Shown here: in pieces, positions 43,742 through 52,282 of the stretch | Numbering within the stretch: the first letter of the stretch is position 1 | How the letters are laid out: each line of letters begins with the position of its first letter | From: CAVYTF01 sp963708205 | GTDB lineage: Bacteria; Bacteroidota; Bacteroidia; Chitinophagales; Chitinophagaceae | Assembly: GCA_963708205.1 (NCBI GenBank) | Contig: OY970196.1 | Coordinates: forward strand, 1,426,001-1,490,000 | Reading direction: 5' to 3' | DNA: 64,000 bases | Notes under the pieces: generated by a model | What the model was told of the DNA's origin: nothing | Databases searched by the model: none | The model's input: the letters and a program-made list of their open reading frames with translations, nothing else | Program-made: the position numbers and the translations under genes

Positions 43742-44752
43742 TTATTTACTACATAATTTTGCAATGGCTTGCACCCAAATTGGTTCTGTATTTAAGCAAG
43801 GAATCATGGTAAAACTTTCACCACCTGCATTCATAAAGATTTCTCTCCCGCGCATTTCAATTTCTTCCAAAGTTTCTAAACAATCACTCACAAATGCCGG
43901 GCATGCAATTACCAATTTTTTAATTCCTTCTTTTGGCATTTCCTGCAAACGCACGTCAGTAAAGGGTTGTAGCCAGCCCTTGCCTAAACGTGATTGAAAT
44001 GAAATGCTGAATTTTTCTTTTTGGATCTGTAACTTTTCAATTACCAATCTTGTTGTTGTTCTTATTTGATGGCGATAACAAAATGCATGGCAGGGAGAAT
44101 TTACTTCGCAACAGTCCGTAGTTTTCATACAATGATTGCCGGTCATATCTTCTTTTCGTAAATGCCTTTCAGGAATGCCATGATAGCTGAATAAAAAGTG
44201 ATCAAATTCGTTTTCCAAGTAAGGCTTCATGCTTACGGCAAGTGCATTAATATAATCTTCGTTATTATAATAAGGTCCGACAACTTTCAATTTGAAATGA
44301 TACTTATTTTTTTGATAAATATCCTTCATGTATTCAACAGCAGTTTCATAACTGCTCATGGCATAATGCGGATATAATGGAAATAAAATTACCTCATCAA
44401 GCTCAGGAATTTTCTTTAATAAATTTTCATATGCAACTTGCGGAGAAGGATTTCTGTAACGCATTGCCACTTCAACCGGGGCATCAAGAAATGGCTGTAA
44501 TGCTTGCTGCAACTGCATTGTAAGAATAACTAAGGGTGAACCATCTTCAGTCCAAATTTTTTTATATGCTTCTGCAGACTTTGCTGTTCTGAAAGGAATA
44601 ATCAATCCCTTTACCAAAATAGTTCTTAATAAATATGGCACATCAATAACACGTTCATCCATTAAAAATTGTGTTAGATACTTTTTTACGTCTTTCAATT
44701 CTGTTGAATCCGGCGAGCCAAGATTCATTAATATTATTCCTTTTCCTGGCAT
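43742..44752 (-). CDS. hemH: Ferrochelatase
   Basis: 336 residues. Inserts Fe2+ into protoporphyrin IX. N-terminal GIILMNLGSPDS and the catalytic His191 in FSYHGIPERH are typical; the second active-site acidic block is CLETLEEIEMRG. A Cys-rich stretch at 208-225 (Cys at 208, 214, 215, 221, 225, in NHCMKTTDCCEVNSPCHAFC) could ligate an internal [2Fe-2S] cluster as in some bacterial ferrochelatases. It is divergent from hemA, and a TAGTTTTG element (44771-44778, minus) lies 18 bases before the start. Confidence 0.95.
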   Translation of the reverse strand: MPGKGIILMNLGSPDSTELKDVKKYLTQFLMDERVIDVPYLLRTILVKGLIIPFRTAKSAEAYKKIWTEDGSPLVILTMQLQQALQPFLDAPVEVAMRYRNPSPQVAYENLLKKIPELDEVILFPLYPHYAMSSYETAVEYMKDIYQKNKYHFKLKVVGPYYNNEDYINALAVSMKPYLENEFDHFLFSYHGIPERHLRKEDMTGNHCMKTTDCCEVNSPCHAFCYRHQIRTTTRLVIEKLQIQKEKFSISFQSRLGKGWLQPFTDVRLQEMPKEGIKKLVIACPAFVSDCLETLEEIEMRGREIFMNAGGESFTMIPCLNTEPIWVQAIAKLCSK

Positions 44753-44910
44753 TCAATTAATTATGGAATGCAAAACTAAGGCAAGCTTTGTTCGCATAAT
44801 TATTTTGTTCATCAATAACTTTTTAAAAATAAATTCGTATTTATAATTATCTAAAATAAAACATGACATATAAATGACACAATCATTACAAACAACCTTA
44901 TTACCACAAT

Positions 44911-44924
44911 TACCTTTGCGCAAA
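44911..44924 (+). promoter_or_regulatory. Candidate -7 element of the hemA operon with embedded palindrome
   Basis: TACCTTTG (44911-44918) fits TAnnTTTG and lies 25 bases before the hemA ATG. The perfect 10-base palindrome TTTGCGCAAA (44915-44924) overlaps its 3' end. No good TTG -33 element is seen at the usual spacing. Confidence 0.4.
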
Positions 44925-44943
44925 CAGTCTCGTTAAACCTCAA

Positions 44944-46119
44944 ATGAATTTTGACCAATTTTTTTTAGCAGGAATAAACTATAAAAAAACTGATGCTGGT
45001 GTTCGCGGTTTGTTTGCCATAAATAATGAGCAGTACCATACGAGCTTTTTGTTAGCTCCATCTTTTAATGTCACTGAATTTTTTATTGTATCAACCTGCA
45101 ACAGAACAGAAATCTATGGCTTCGCAGATAATGTTTCTCAACTTATAGATCTTCTTTGCACACAAACGAAAAATTCAAAAGAAGTTTTTGAAGAATTTGC
45201 CTATGTAAAAAATGGAATGAAAGCCGTTGAGCATTTATTCAATGTGGCTGCGGGCTTGGACTCACAAATTTTAGGCGACTATGAAATCATAGGTCAAATA
45301 AAACAGGCTGTAAAGTTTTCGCAAGAACACGGATTTATAAAAATTTTTTCTGAAAGGTTAGTAAATAATATTCTGCAGGCTTCTAAATCAATCAAAAATT
45401 TTACTGCATTAAGCAGCGGGACAGTTTCGGTCTCCTTTGCTGCAATTCAATATATCAAAGAAAAGTTTTCTTCAGTTTCAGATAAAAAAATTCTTCTTAT
45501 CGGCACTGGAAAAATCGGAAAAAATACTTGCAAAAATTTAGTTGATTATCTTGATACAAAAAAAATAACACTCATAAATCGTTCTGAAGATAAGGCATTT
45601 TCATTTGCAAAAGAGATGGGATTATCAAGCGCATCTTATAAAAATATAGAAAAGGAAATAGAAGAAGCTGATATCATTATTGTTGCCACAAATGCAGCGG
45701 AGCCAATCATTTCAAAGGATTCTTTGAAAAATTCCAATGAAAAATTATTGATCGATCTTTCAATTCCAAATAATATAGAAGCTGCAGCTAATGAGTTGCC
45801 ACAAATAACTTTAGTGAATGTTGATGATCTTGCAAAGATCAACGACGCTACTTTGCAAAAACGTAAAGCCGAAATTCCAAAAGCAAAAAAGATAATTGCT
45901 GAACAGATCGATGAGTTTGTTGATTGGCATACTATGCGCAAGCATGTTCCTGCATTGAAAGCAGTGAAAAAAACTTTGAACAATATCAATACAATAAACA
46001 ATCCTGAAGCAGTTGATAAAGTCGTAAAAAATATGGCTGTAAAAATGCGTTCTCAGCAACAACCCGGTTGTAACTACATCGAAGCCATCAATGATTTTTT
46101 AGAAAATCATACCAATTGA
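44944..46119 (+). CDS. hemA: Glutamyl-tRNA reductase
   Basis: 391 residues. First committed step of the C5 pathway: reduces glutamyl-tRNA to glutamate-1-semialdehyde with NADPH. Active-site Cys52 in STCNRTEIYG; GLDSQILGDYEIIGQIK is the conserved substrate block; NADPH site LLIGTGKIGKN; C-terminal dimerisation helices. Starts the plus-strand heme operon, with hemC 4 bases downstream. Confidence 0.96.
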   Translation: MNFDQFFLAGINYKKTDAGVRGLFAINNEQYHTSFLLAPSFNVTEFFIVSTCNRTEIYGFADNVSQLIDLLCTQTKNSKEVFEEFAYVKNGMKAVEHLFNVAAGLDSQILGDYEIIGQIKQAVKFSQEHGFIKIFSERLVNNILQASKSIKNFTALSSGTVSVSFAAIQYIKEKFSSVSDKKILLIGTGKIGKNTCKNLVDYLDTKKITLINRSEDKAFSFAKEMGLSSASYKNIEKEIEEADIIIVATNAAEPIISKDSLKNSNEKLLIDLSIPNNIEAAANELPQITLVNVDDLAKINDATLQKRKAEIPKAKKIIAEQIDEFVDWHTMRKHVPALKAVKKTLNNINTINNPEAVDKVVKNMAVKMRSQQQPGCNYIEAINDFLENHTN

Positions 46120-46123
46120 TTTA

Positions 46124-47044
46124 ATGAATAAGGTTTTGAAAATCGGTACACGCGAAAGTGAGCTCGCTGTTTGGCAAGCCACGCTGGTAAAGGATTTACT
46201 GGCAAAGCAAAATATTAAAAGTGAATTGATATTTATAAAAAGTGAAGGCGATTTTGATTTGAAAACACCTTTGTATGAAATGAATGTTCAGGGCATTTTT
46301 ACAAAAACTTTAGATACAGCTTTGTTGAATAATCAGGTAGATATTGCAGTACATTCTATGAAAGATGTTCCGACACAATTAGCGCAGGATATAACACAGG
46401 CTGCTGTTTTAAAGCGTGGCAGTTATAAAGATTTATTAGTTTTTAAAAATGGGAATCATTTTTTGAATGATAAAAACTGCATTGCAAACATTGCAACAAG
46501 CAGCACAAGAAGAAAAGCGCAATGGCTGCATAAATATCCGCATCACCAAATTCATAACCTGCGTGGAAATGTAAATACAAGATTAAAAAAATTAAAAACA
46601 GAAAATTGGAATGGCGCAATTTTCGCAGCCGCCGGTTTGGAAAGAATTGGTCTTCGACCTGAAAATTCAACAGAATTAGATTGGATGTTACCTGCTCCCG
46701 CACAAGGTGCTATTATGGTTGTTTGCAGAGAAGAAGATGTTGATACGAAAGAGAAATGCTCCTTCCTAAATGATGAACAAACAGCATTTTGTACGAAAAT
46801 TGAAAAAGACTTTTTGAGAACATTGCTCGGCGGATGTTCAACGCCCATAAGCGCTTTAGCGGAAATTGAAAATGATGAATTATTTTTTCGGGGTAATATT
46901 TTTTCGCCGGATGGGAAGCAAAAAAAAGAAATAGAAAAAATTTTACCGGTTGAGTTTGCAACAAATATTGGCAAAGAAGCAGCGGTAGAATTATTGGAAA
47001 ATGGCGGACAAACAATTGCAGACAGCATTCGCAATGCAAAATAA
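46124..47044 (+). CDS. hemC: Porphobilinogen deaminase (hydroxymethylbilane synthase)
   Basis: 306 residues. Joins four porphobilinogen units. Start LKIGTRESELAVWQA; catalytic Asp81 in HSMKDVPT; RRKAQWL and NLRGNVNTRLKKL; cofactor-binding Cys238 in LLGGCSTP. The 3' end overlaps hemD by 11 bases, implying coupling. Confidence 0.96.
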   Translation: MNKVLKIGTRESELAVWQATLVKDLLAKQNIKSELIFIKSEGDFDLKTPLYEMNVQGIFTKTLDTALLNNQVDIAVHSMKDVPTQLAQDITQAAVLKRGSYKDLLVFKNGNHFLNDKNCIANIATSSTRRKAQWLHKYPHHQIHNLRGNVNTRLKKLKTENWNGAIFAAAGLERIGLRPENSTELDWMLPAPAQGAIMVVCREEDVDTKEKCSFLNDEQTAFCTKIEKDFLRTLLGGCSTPISALAEIENDELFFRGNIFSPDGKQKKEIEKILPVEFATNIGKEAAVELLENGGQTIADSIRNAK

Positions 47045-47750
47045 AATCAACATATTATCTACTGCAGAAATTGAGCAATCATTGATTGTAAAAGCTGCTG
47101 CAAAAAATATTTTCATTGAAACCATTCCTTTTATTAAAATAAAATTGATTGAAGATGAAAGCTTGAGAGATCAAATAATTCAATTTTCAAAACAAAAATT
47201 AACGGTAGTTTTTACAAGCAATAATGCTGTGAAAGCAGTAACAAAATATTTGAATCCCATAAAACCAAACTGGAAGATATTTTGCATTGGTGCAACAACA
47301 AAAAAAAATGTTGGAGAATATTTTGGAGGAAATAAAATTATTGCAAATGCAGACACAGCAAGTCTTTTAGCCGTTGAAATTATTTTGCAAAAAAATATTT
47401 CGTCTGTTATCTTTTTTTGCGGGGATAAAAAAAGAGATGAGCTTCCTGAAAAATTAAAGCAAAAAAATATTGAAGTGAATGAAGTTGAAGTTTATCAAAC
47501 AGTTCAAACTTCACAGGCCCTTGACAAAGTTTATAACGCAATTTTATTTTACAGTCCAAGCGCAGTTGAAAGTTTTTTTTCAAACAATAAAATAAAAACA
47601 GAAACAATTTTATTCGCTATCGGAAATACAACTGCTTACGAAATAAAAAAACTCACGACCAGTAAAATTGTGGTTGCAGATAAACCTTCAAAAGAATTTT
47701 TACTGCAAAAAGTAATTAATTTTTTTGAAACAATTTTACTTCAAAGCTGA
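47034..47750 (+). CDS. hemD: Uroporphyrinogen-III synthase
   Basis: 238 residues from ATG 47034. A more distal ATG at 47001 lies deeper inside hemC. The family is weakly conserved. Supporting features are the two-lobed alpha/beta pattern, VVFTSNNAVKAV near residue 60, IFCIGATTKKNVGEYFGG, and the C-terminal AILFYSPSAVESFF and ILFAIGNTTAYEI, which match HemD. It closes and inverts hydroxymethylbilane. Its position between hemC and hemE makes the call firm. Confidence 0.9.
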   Translation: MQNKINILSTAEIEQSLIVKAAAKNIFIETIPFIKIKLIEDESLRDQIIQFSKQKLTVVFTSNNAVKAVTKYLNPIKPNWKIFCIGATTKKNVGEYFGGNKIIANADTASLLAVEIILQKNISSVIFFCGDKKRDELPEKLKQKNIEVNEVEVYQTVQTSQALDKVYNAILFYSPSAVESFFSNNKIKTETILFAIGNTTAYEIKKLTTSKIVVADKPSKEFLLQKVINFFETILLQS

Positions 47751-47760
47751 AAAATTCACG

Positions 47761-48795
47761 ATGCTGAAAAACGATTTATTATTAAGAACATTGAGAGGAA
47801 AAAAAGCCGAACGCACGCCGGTTTGGATGATGCGTCAAGCAGGAAGATATTTGCCCGAATATATAAAGCTGCGTGAAAAATATGGCTTTTTTGAAAGAGT
47901 GCAAACGCCTGAACTTGTTGCTGCGATTACATTACAGCCAATTGATATTATTGATGTTGATGCGGCAATTTTATTTTCAGATATATTGGTAGTACCACAG
48001 GCAATGGGTTTGGAAGTGCAGATGATTGAAAACAAAGGACCCATTCTTCCTGACCCCATTAAAACAGAAAATGATTTGAAAAGAATTTGTGTGCCCGATG
48101 TAAACGAAAGATTGCATTATGTTTTTGATGCCATCAACCTTACAAAAAAAGAATTGAATGATCGCGTGCCCTTGATTGGCTTTGCAGGTGCACCGTGGAC
48201 AATTTTGTGTTATATGGTTCAAGGAAAAGGCAGCAAAACTTTTGATGAAGCAAAAGCATTTTGTTATACACAACCGGCACTTGCGCATCAATTATTGCAG
48301 ATGATTACTGATACAACGATTGCATATTTAAAAGCGCAGGTAAAAGCTGGTGTTGATGCTGTGCAGATCTTTGATAGCTGGGCAGGTTTGTTGAGTAAAA
48401 ATGATTTTGAAAATATCTCTTTAAAATATATCAGGCAAATAGTTGAAGCATTAAAAGTTGAAATTCCAGTTATCATTTTTGCAAAGGGCGCGTGGTATAG
48501 TTTGAAAGAAATGAGCGAAACAGGCGCGGCGTGCTTGGGGATTGATTGGTGCATTGAACCTCAAGCTGCGCGTAGCTTTGCGGGGAATGACATTTGTTTG
48601 CAGGGAAATTTTGACCCTGCAAAATTGTTATCGCCAATCCCTGTGATACAAAAAGAGGTGAAGCAAATGTTGAAGGCTTTTGGCAATAGAAATTACATTG
48701 CTAACCTTGGACATGGTATTTTACCAAATATTCCTGTTGATCATGCGAAGGCATTTGTAAATACTGTAAAAGAATATACTGCTGATTTGAATTAG
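47761..48795 (+). CDS. hemE: Uroporphyrinogen decarboxylase
   Basis: 344 residues from the ATG at 47761; an upstream TTG/ATG frame would overlap hemD. Family signatures RTPVWMMRQAGRYLPEY and GFAGAPWTI, catalytic Asp in ILFSDILVVPQAMG, and C-terminal NLGHGILPNIPVDHAKAFV. Converts uroporphyrinogen III to coproporphyrinogen III. The next gene, hemF, is 93 bases away with a repeat element in the gap. Confidence 0.96.
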   Translation: MLKNDLLLRTLRGKKAERTPVWMMRQAGRYLPEYIKLREKYGFFERVQTPELVAAITLQPIDIIDVDAAILFSDILVVPQAMGLEVQMIENKGPILPDPIKTENDLKRICVPDVNERLHYVFDAINLTKKELNDRVPLIGFAGAPWTILCYMVQGKGSKTFDEAKAFCYTQPALAHQLLQMITDTTIAYLKAQVKAGVDAVQIFDSWAGLLSKNDFENISLKYIRQIVEALKVEIPVIIFAKGAWYSLKEMSETGAACLGIDWCIEPQAARSFAGNDICLQGNFDPAKLLSPIPVIQKEVKQMLKAFGNRNYIANLGHGILPNIPVDHAKAFVNTVKEYTADLN

Positions 48796-48810
48796 TAAGT
48801 GCCGAATAAA

Positions 48811-48880
48811 CTATAGAACGTACAAGAGTGCGACGCAACGGATGCTTAATAGTTGCAATCAGCTTAGTACAAAAAAATCA
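48811..48880 (+). repeat. Interspersed repeat, copy E (hemE-hemF gap)
   Basis: Contains GAACGTACAAGAGTGCGACG then CAACGGATGCTTAATAG. It shares GCGACGCAAC with copies A and B and GATGCTTAAT with copy D. Its first 14 bases (48816-48829) recur inverted at 50914-50927 before hemL. Confidence 0.65.
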
Positions 48881-48888
48881 CTTGAATT

Positions 48889-49851
48889 ATGAAAGTGTTC
48901 AGTGAAAAAAGGGGAGAAAAAAAATTTAGGGCTGAATGGACTGATTTTATTCATGATTTACAAAATAAAATTTGCTCATCGCTTGAAACCATTGATGGCA
49001 AAGGGAAATTTAAAGAAGATGTGTGGCAAAGAAAATCGGGCAGTAAAGGTGGCGGCGGTATAACACGTGTAATTTCAAACGGAAATATTTTTGAAAAAGC
49101 TGGTGTGAATACTTCTGTTGTTTACGGGAAACTTTCAAGAAAAATGCGTGAAGTGTTGCATATTCCGCTTTCCTCAAAATCAACAAACTGGTTCGCTGCA
49201 GGATTGAGTTCGGTCATTCATCCATACAATCCTTTTGTGCCAACTATTCATTGTAATTACAGATATTTTGAGTTGACTGATGTCGATGAAACCCTTACTG
49301 ATTGCTGGCTTGGCGGCGGCACTGACTTAACACCATATTATTTATTTGAAGAAGATGCAAAGCATTTTCATCAGACTTATAAAAATGTATGTGATAAGTT
49401 TGATGAAAAATTTTATACAATATTCAAGAAAAATTGCGATGATTATTTCGTGAACACGCATCGCAATTATGAGCGTCGCGGAATCGGTGGAATTTTTTAT
49501 GATCATCGCAAGCCGGATGAAAATCATAACCTTGATTTTTGGTTCAACTTTTCAAAAGCATGTGGCAATGCATTCATTGAAACGTACATTCCAATCGTTG
49601 AAAAAAGGAAAAATATTTCATTTACTAATGAACAAAAATATTGGCAGGAAATAAGAAGAGGAAGATATGTGGAGTTTAATTTGGTGCATGATCGCGGAAC
49701 GTTATTTGGGCTGAAAACCAATGGCAGAACGGAAAGTATCTTAATGAGTCTTCCACCAACTGTACGGTTTGAATATGATTATCAGCCTGAACCAAATTCT
49801 CCGGAATCTCTACTTCTTGATGTTTGTTTACACCCAAGAGATTGGGTTTAA
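48889..49851 (+). CDS. hemF: Oxygen-dependent coproporphyrinogen-III oxidase
   Basis: 320 residues, slightly longer than E. coli HemF. Characteristic blocks: DVWQRKSGSKGGGGITRV, NPFVPTIHCNYRYFE, WLGGGTDLTPYYLFEEDAKHFH, NYERRGIGGIFYD and GRYVEFNLVHDRGT. Uses O2 to make protoporphyrinogen IX, so this branch needs air. HemN, the oxygen-independent alternative, is not in the window. hemB starts 10 bases after its stop. Confidence 0.96.
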   Translation: MKVFSEKRGEKKFRAEWTDFIHDLQNKICSSLETIDGKGKFKEDVWQRKSGSKGGGGITRVISNGNIFEKAGVNTSVVYGKLSRKMREVLHIPLSSKSTNWFAAGLSSVIHPYNPFVPTIHCNYRYFELTDVDETLTDCWLGGGTDLTPYYLFEEDAKHFHQTYKNVCDKFDEKFYTIFKKNCDDYFVNTHRNYERRGIGGIFYDHRKPDENHNLDFWFNFSKACGNAFIETYIPIVEKRKNISFTNEQKYWQEIRRGRYVEFNLVHDRGTLFGLKTNGRTESILMSLPPTVRFEYDYQPEPNSPESLLLDVCLHPRDWV

Positions 49852-49861
49852 AAGATAAAAA

Positions 49862-50833
49862 ATGTATTTACAAAAACGAAACAGAATTCTTCGCAGCAAC
49901 GCATCTATCAGAAGTCTTGTTGCCGAAACAAGATTAACACCCAACGATTTTATCGTGCCGCTTTTTATTGATGAAGGTGAGAATGTAAAAAAAGAAATTT
50001 CGTCAATGCAAAATTATTTTCGCATGAGCATTGACAACACAATCAAAGAAGTAAAAGAGTTATACGGTCTTGGATTAAAAAGTATTTTATTGTTTGTAAA
50101 AGCAAAAGATGAAACGAAAGATAACACCGGAAAAGAAGCATGGAATAAAAATGGATTGATGCAGCGAAGCATCAAAGCAATAAAAGACGCTTGCCCTGAA
50201 ATGCTTATCATGACTGACGTTGCGCTTGATCCCTATTCTTCTTATGGTCATGACGGCATTGTAAAAGATGGAGAAATTGTAAATGATGAAACTGTAGAAG
50301 CATTAGTAAAAATGAGCATCAGCCATGCAGAAGCAGGCGCAGATTTTGTTGCGCCAAGCGACATGATGGATGGAAGAATTGGCGCCATAAGAAAAGGTCT
50401 GGAAGAAAATAATTTTACCAAAGTCGGCATCATGGCGTATAGCGCAAAATATGCTTCCTGCTTTTACGGACCGTTTCGTGATGCATTGGATTCTGCGCCG
50501 GGTTTTGGTGATAAAAAAACTTACCAGATGAATTATGCAAACCGCATTGAAGCCATCAAAGAAGTGTTGCAGGATGTGGAAGAGGGCGCCGATATTGTGA
50601 TGGTGAAACCGGCCCTTGCTTATCTTGATATTATTCGCGAAGTAAAAAATGCAGTGCATGTTCCGGTCAGCGCATATAACATCAGCGGCGAATATGCGAT
50701 GATAAAAGCCGCTGCAAAAATGGGTTGGGTTGATGAGAACAAAGCGATCATTGAAACATTAACGTCTATCAAGCGCGCGGGCGCAAGCCTTATTGCCACT
50801 TACTTTGCGAAGGATGCAGTCAAATTATTGTAG
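49862..50833 (+). CDS. hemB: Delta-aminolevulinic acid dehydratase (porphobilinogen synthase), non-zinc type
   Basis: 323 residues. Condenses two ALA molecules. Schiff-base lysines Lys196 (MAYSAKYAS) and Lys249 (MVKPALAYLD). The usual zinc-Cys triad is replaced: DVALDPYSSYGHDG (119-132) has Ala121, Asp123 and Asp131, the pattern of Mg2+-dependent enzymes. Arg/Asp-type metal loops support this. It is followed by hemL after 126 bases. Confidence 0.95.
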   Translation: MYLQKRNRILRSNASIRSLVAETRLTPNDFIVPLFIDEGENVKKEISSMQNYFRMSIDNTIKEVKELYGLGLKSILLFVKAKDETKDNTGKEAWNKNGLMQRSIKAIKDACPEMLIMTDVALDPYSSYGHDGIVKDGEIVNDETVEALVKMSISHAEAGADFVAPSDMMDGRIGAIRKGLEENNFTKVGIMAYSAKYASCFYGPFRDALDSAPGFGDKKTYQMNYANRIEAIKEVLQDVEEGADIVMVKPALAYLDIIREVKNAVHVPVSAYNISGEYAMIKAAAKMGWVDENKAIIETLTSIKRAGASLIATYFAKDAVKLL

Positions 50834-50959
50834 TTAAATTTTTTTGAACTAAACTTCCTTACTACTATTAAACATCCGTTTGAGCAATTTGCGTGTCGAA
50901 GCAGAAAATTGAAACTCTTGTACGTTCAAAACATTATGCAGCAAAGTCTAACAGACATT

Positions 50960-52261
50960 ATGAATATTAACAACAGCATTTCTTTATTCTCCCGCAGCCA
51001 ACAATCAATTCCCGGAGGCGTTAATTCTCCAGTCCGCGCATTTAAAAGTGTTGGCGGCACACCCATTTTTATTTCAAAAGCAAAAGGGGCTTATTTATTT
51101 GATGCAGATGGAAATAAATACATTGATTACATCGCTTCCTGGGGGCCTATGATTCTCGGTCATGCGCATGAAGAAGTTGTGAAAGCAATTCAGGAGAAAG
51201 CGATTCATTCAACATCCTTTGGTGCACCCACCGAAATGGAAATTGAAATGGCGGAGTTGATAAAAAACATGGTTCCAAATGTTGATTTGATCCGAATGGT
51301 TAGCAGTGGCACAGAAGCTTGCATGAGTGCGCTGCGACTGGCTCGCGGCTTTACAGGCAAAAATAAATTTATCAAATTTGAAGGTAATTATCACGGACAT
51401 GCAGATGCATTTTTAGTGAAAGCAGGAAGTGGCGTTGCTACCTTAAATATTCAAACAGTTCCCGGAATTACTGCAGGAGTTGCAAACGATACCTTAACCT
51501 GCGCATATAATAATTTGAATGAAGTTGAAAAATTAATTGCTGAAAATAAAAATGAAATCGCTGCAATAATTATTGAGCCTGTTTGCGGCAACATGGGTTG
51601 CATTTTACCAAAAGAAAATTATTTAGAAGGCTTGAGAAGAATTTGTGATGAAGAAAATATTGTGTTGATCTTTGATGAAGTGATGACAGGTTTTCGTTTA
51701 GCACAAGGTGGTGCGCAGGAAAAATTAAATGTCAATGCTGATTTAATTACTTACGGAAAAGTGATTGGCGGCGGAATGCCTGTTGGCGCATTTGGAGGTA
51801 AAAAAGAGATCATGCAGCACATTGCACCGCTCGGAAACGTGTACCAGGCGGGCACTTTAAGCGGAAACCCGATTGCGATGATCGCTGGATATACAACATT
51901 AAAAATCTTAAAAGACCATCCAAATATTTATACAGAGCTTGAAGAAAAAACAATTTATCTGAAAGAAGGATTGAATAAAGTTTTGCTTACTTCAAACATT
52001 CCTTTTGTAATAAATCAATTTGGTTCGATGATTAGTATTCATTTCAGCGATCGTGAAGTGAATGATTTTGCAAGCGCTGCTTCTGCAAATAATAATTTGT
52101 TTAAAAAATATTTTCATGCAATGCTGCAACGTGGTGTTTATTTGCCTCCATCTCCATTTGAAAGTTGGTTCTTAAATAATGCTTTGACAAAAAAAGATTT
52201 GGATTATACAATAGAAGCCACAGAAGAAAGCTTAGCAGAAATAATAAGTTCTAATACTTAA
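50960..52261 (+). CDS. hemL: Glutamate-1-semialdehyde 2,1-aminomutase
   Basis: 433 residues from the ATG at 50960. The open frame extends upstream to a TTG at 50909, but MNINNSISLFSRSQQSIPGGVNSPVRAF is the normal N-terminus. PLP-dependent class III aminotransferase fold; PLP Lys267 in TYGKVIGGGMPVGAFGGK; DEVMTGFR upstream of it. Converts glutamate-1-semialdehyde to ALA, completing the C5 branch begun by hemA. Last gene of the heme cluster. Confidence 0.95.
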   Translation: MNINNSISLFSRSQQSIPGGVNSPVRAFKSVGGTPIFISKAKGAYLFDADGNKYIDYIASWGPMILGHAHEEVVKAIQEKAIHSTSFGAPTEMEIEMAELIKNMVPNVDLIRMVSSGTEACMSALRLARGFTGKNKFIKFEGNYHGHADAFLVKAGSGVATLNIQTVPGITAGVANDTLTCAYNNLNEVEKLIAENKNEIAAIIIEPVCGNMGCILPKENYLEGLRRICDEENIVLIFDEVMTGFRLAQGGAQEKLNVNADLITYGKVIGGGMPVGAFGGKKEIMQHIAPLGNVYQAGTLSGNPIAMIAGYTTLKILKDHPNIYTELEEKTIYLKEGLNKVLLTSNIPFVINQFGSMISIHFSDREVNDFASAASANNNLFKKYFHAMLQRGVYLPPSPFESWFLNNALTKKDLDYTIEATEESLAEIISSNT

Positions 52262-52282
52262 TCTTGAAATCTTAAAATTCTT

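Noticed and set aside
46443..47039. Antisense frames over hemC
   Set aside because: They are fully contained in hemC, whose catalytic motifs are intact; no start context or domain supports them.
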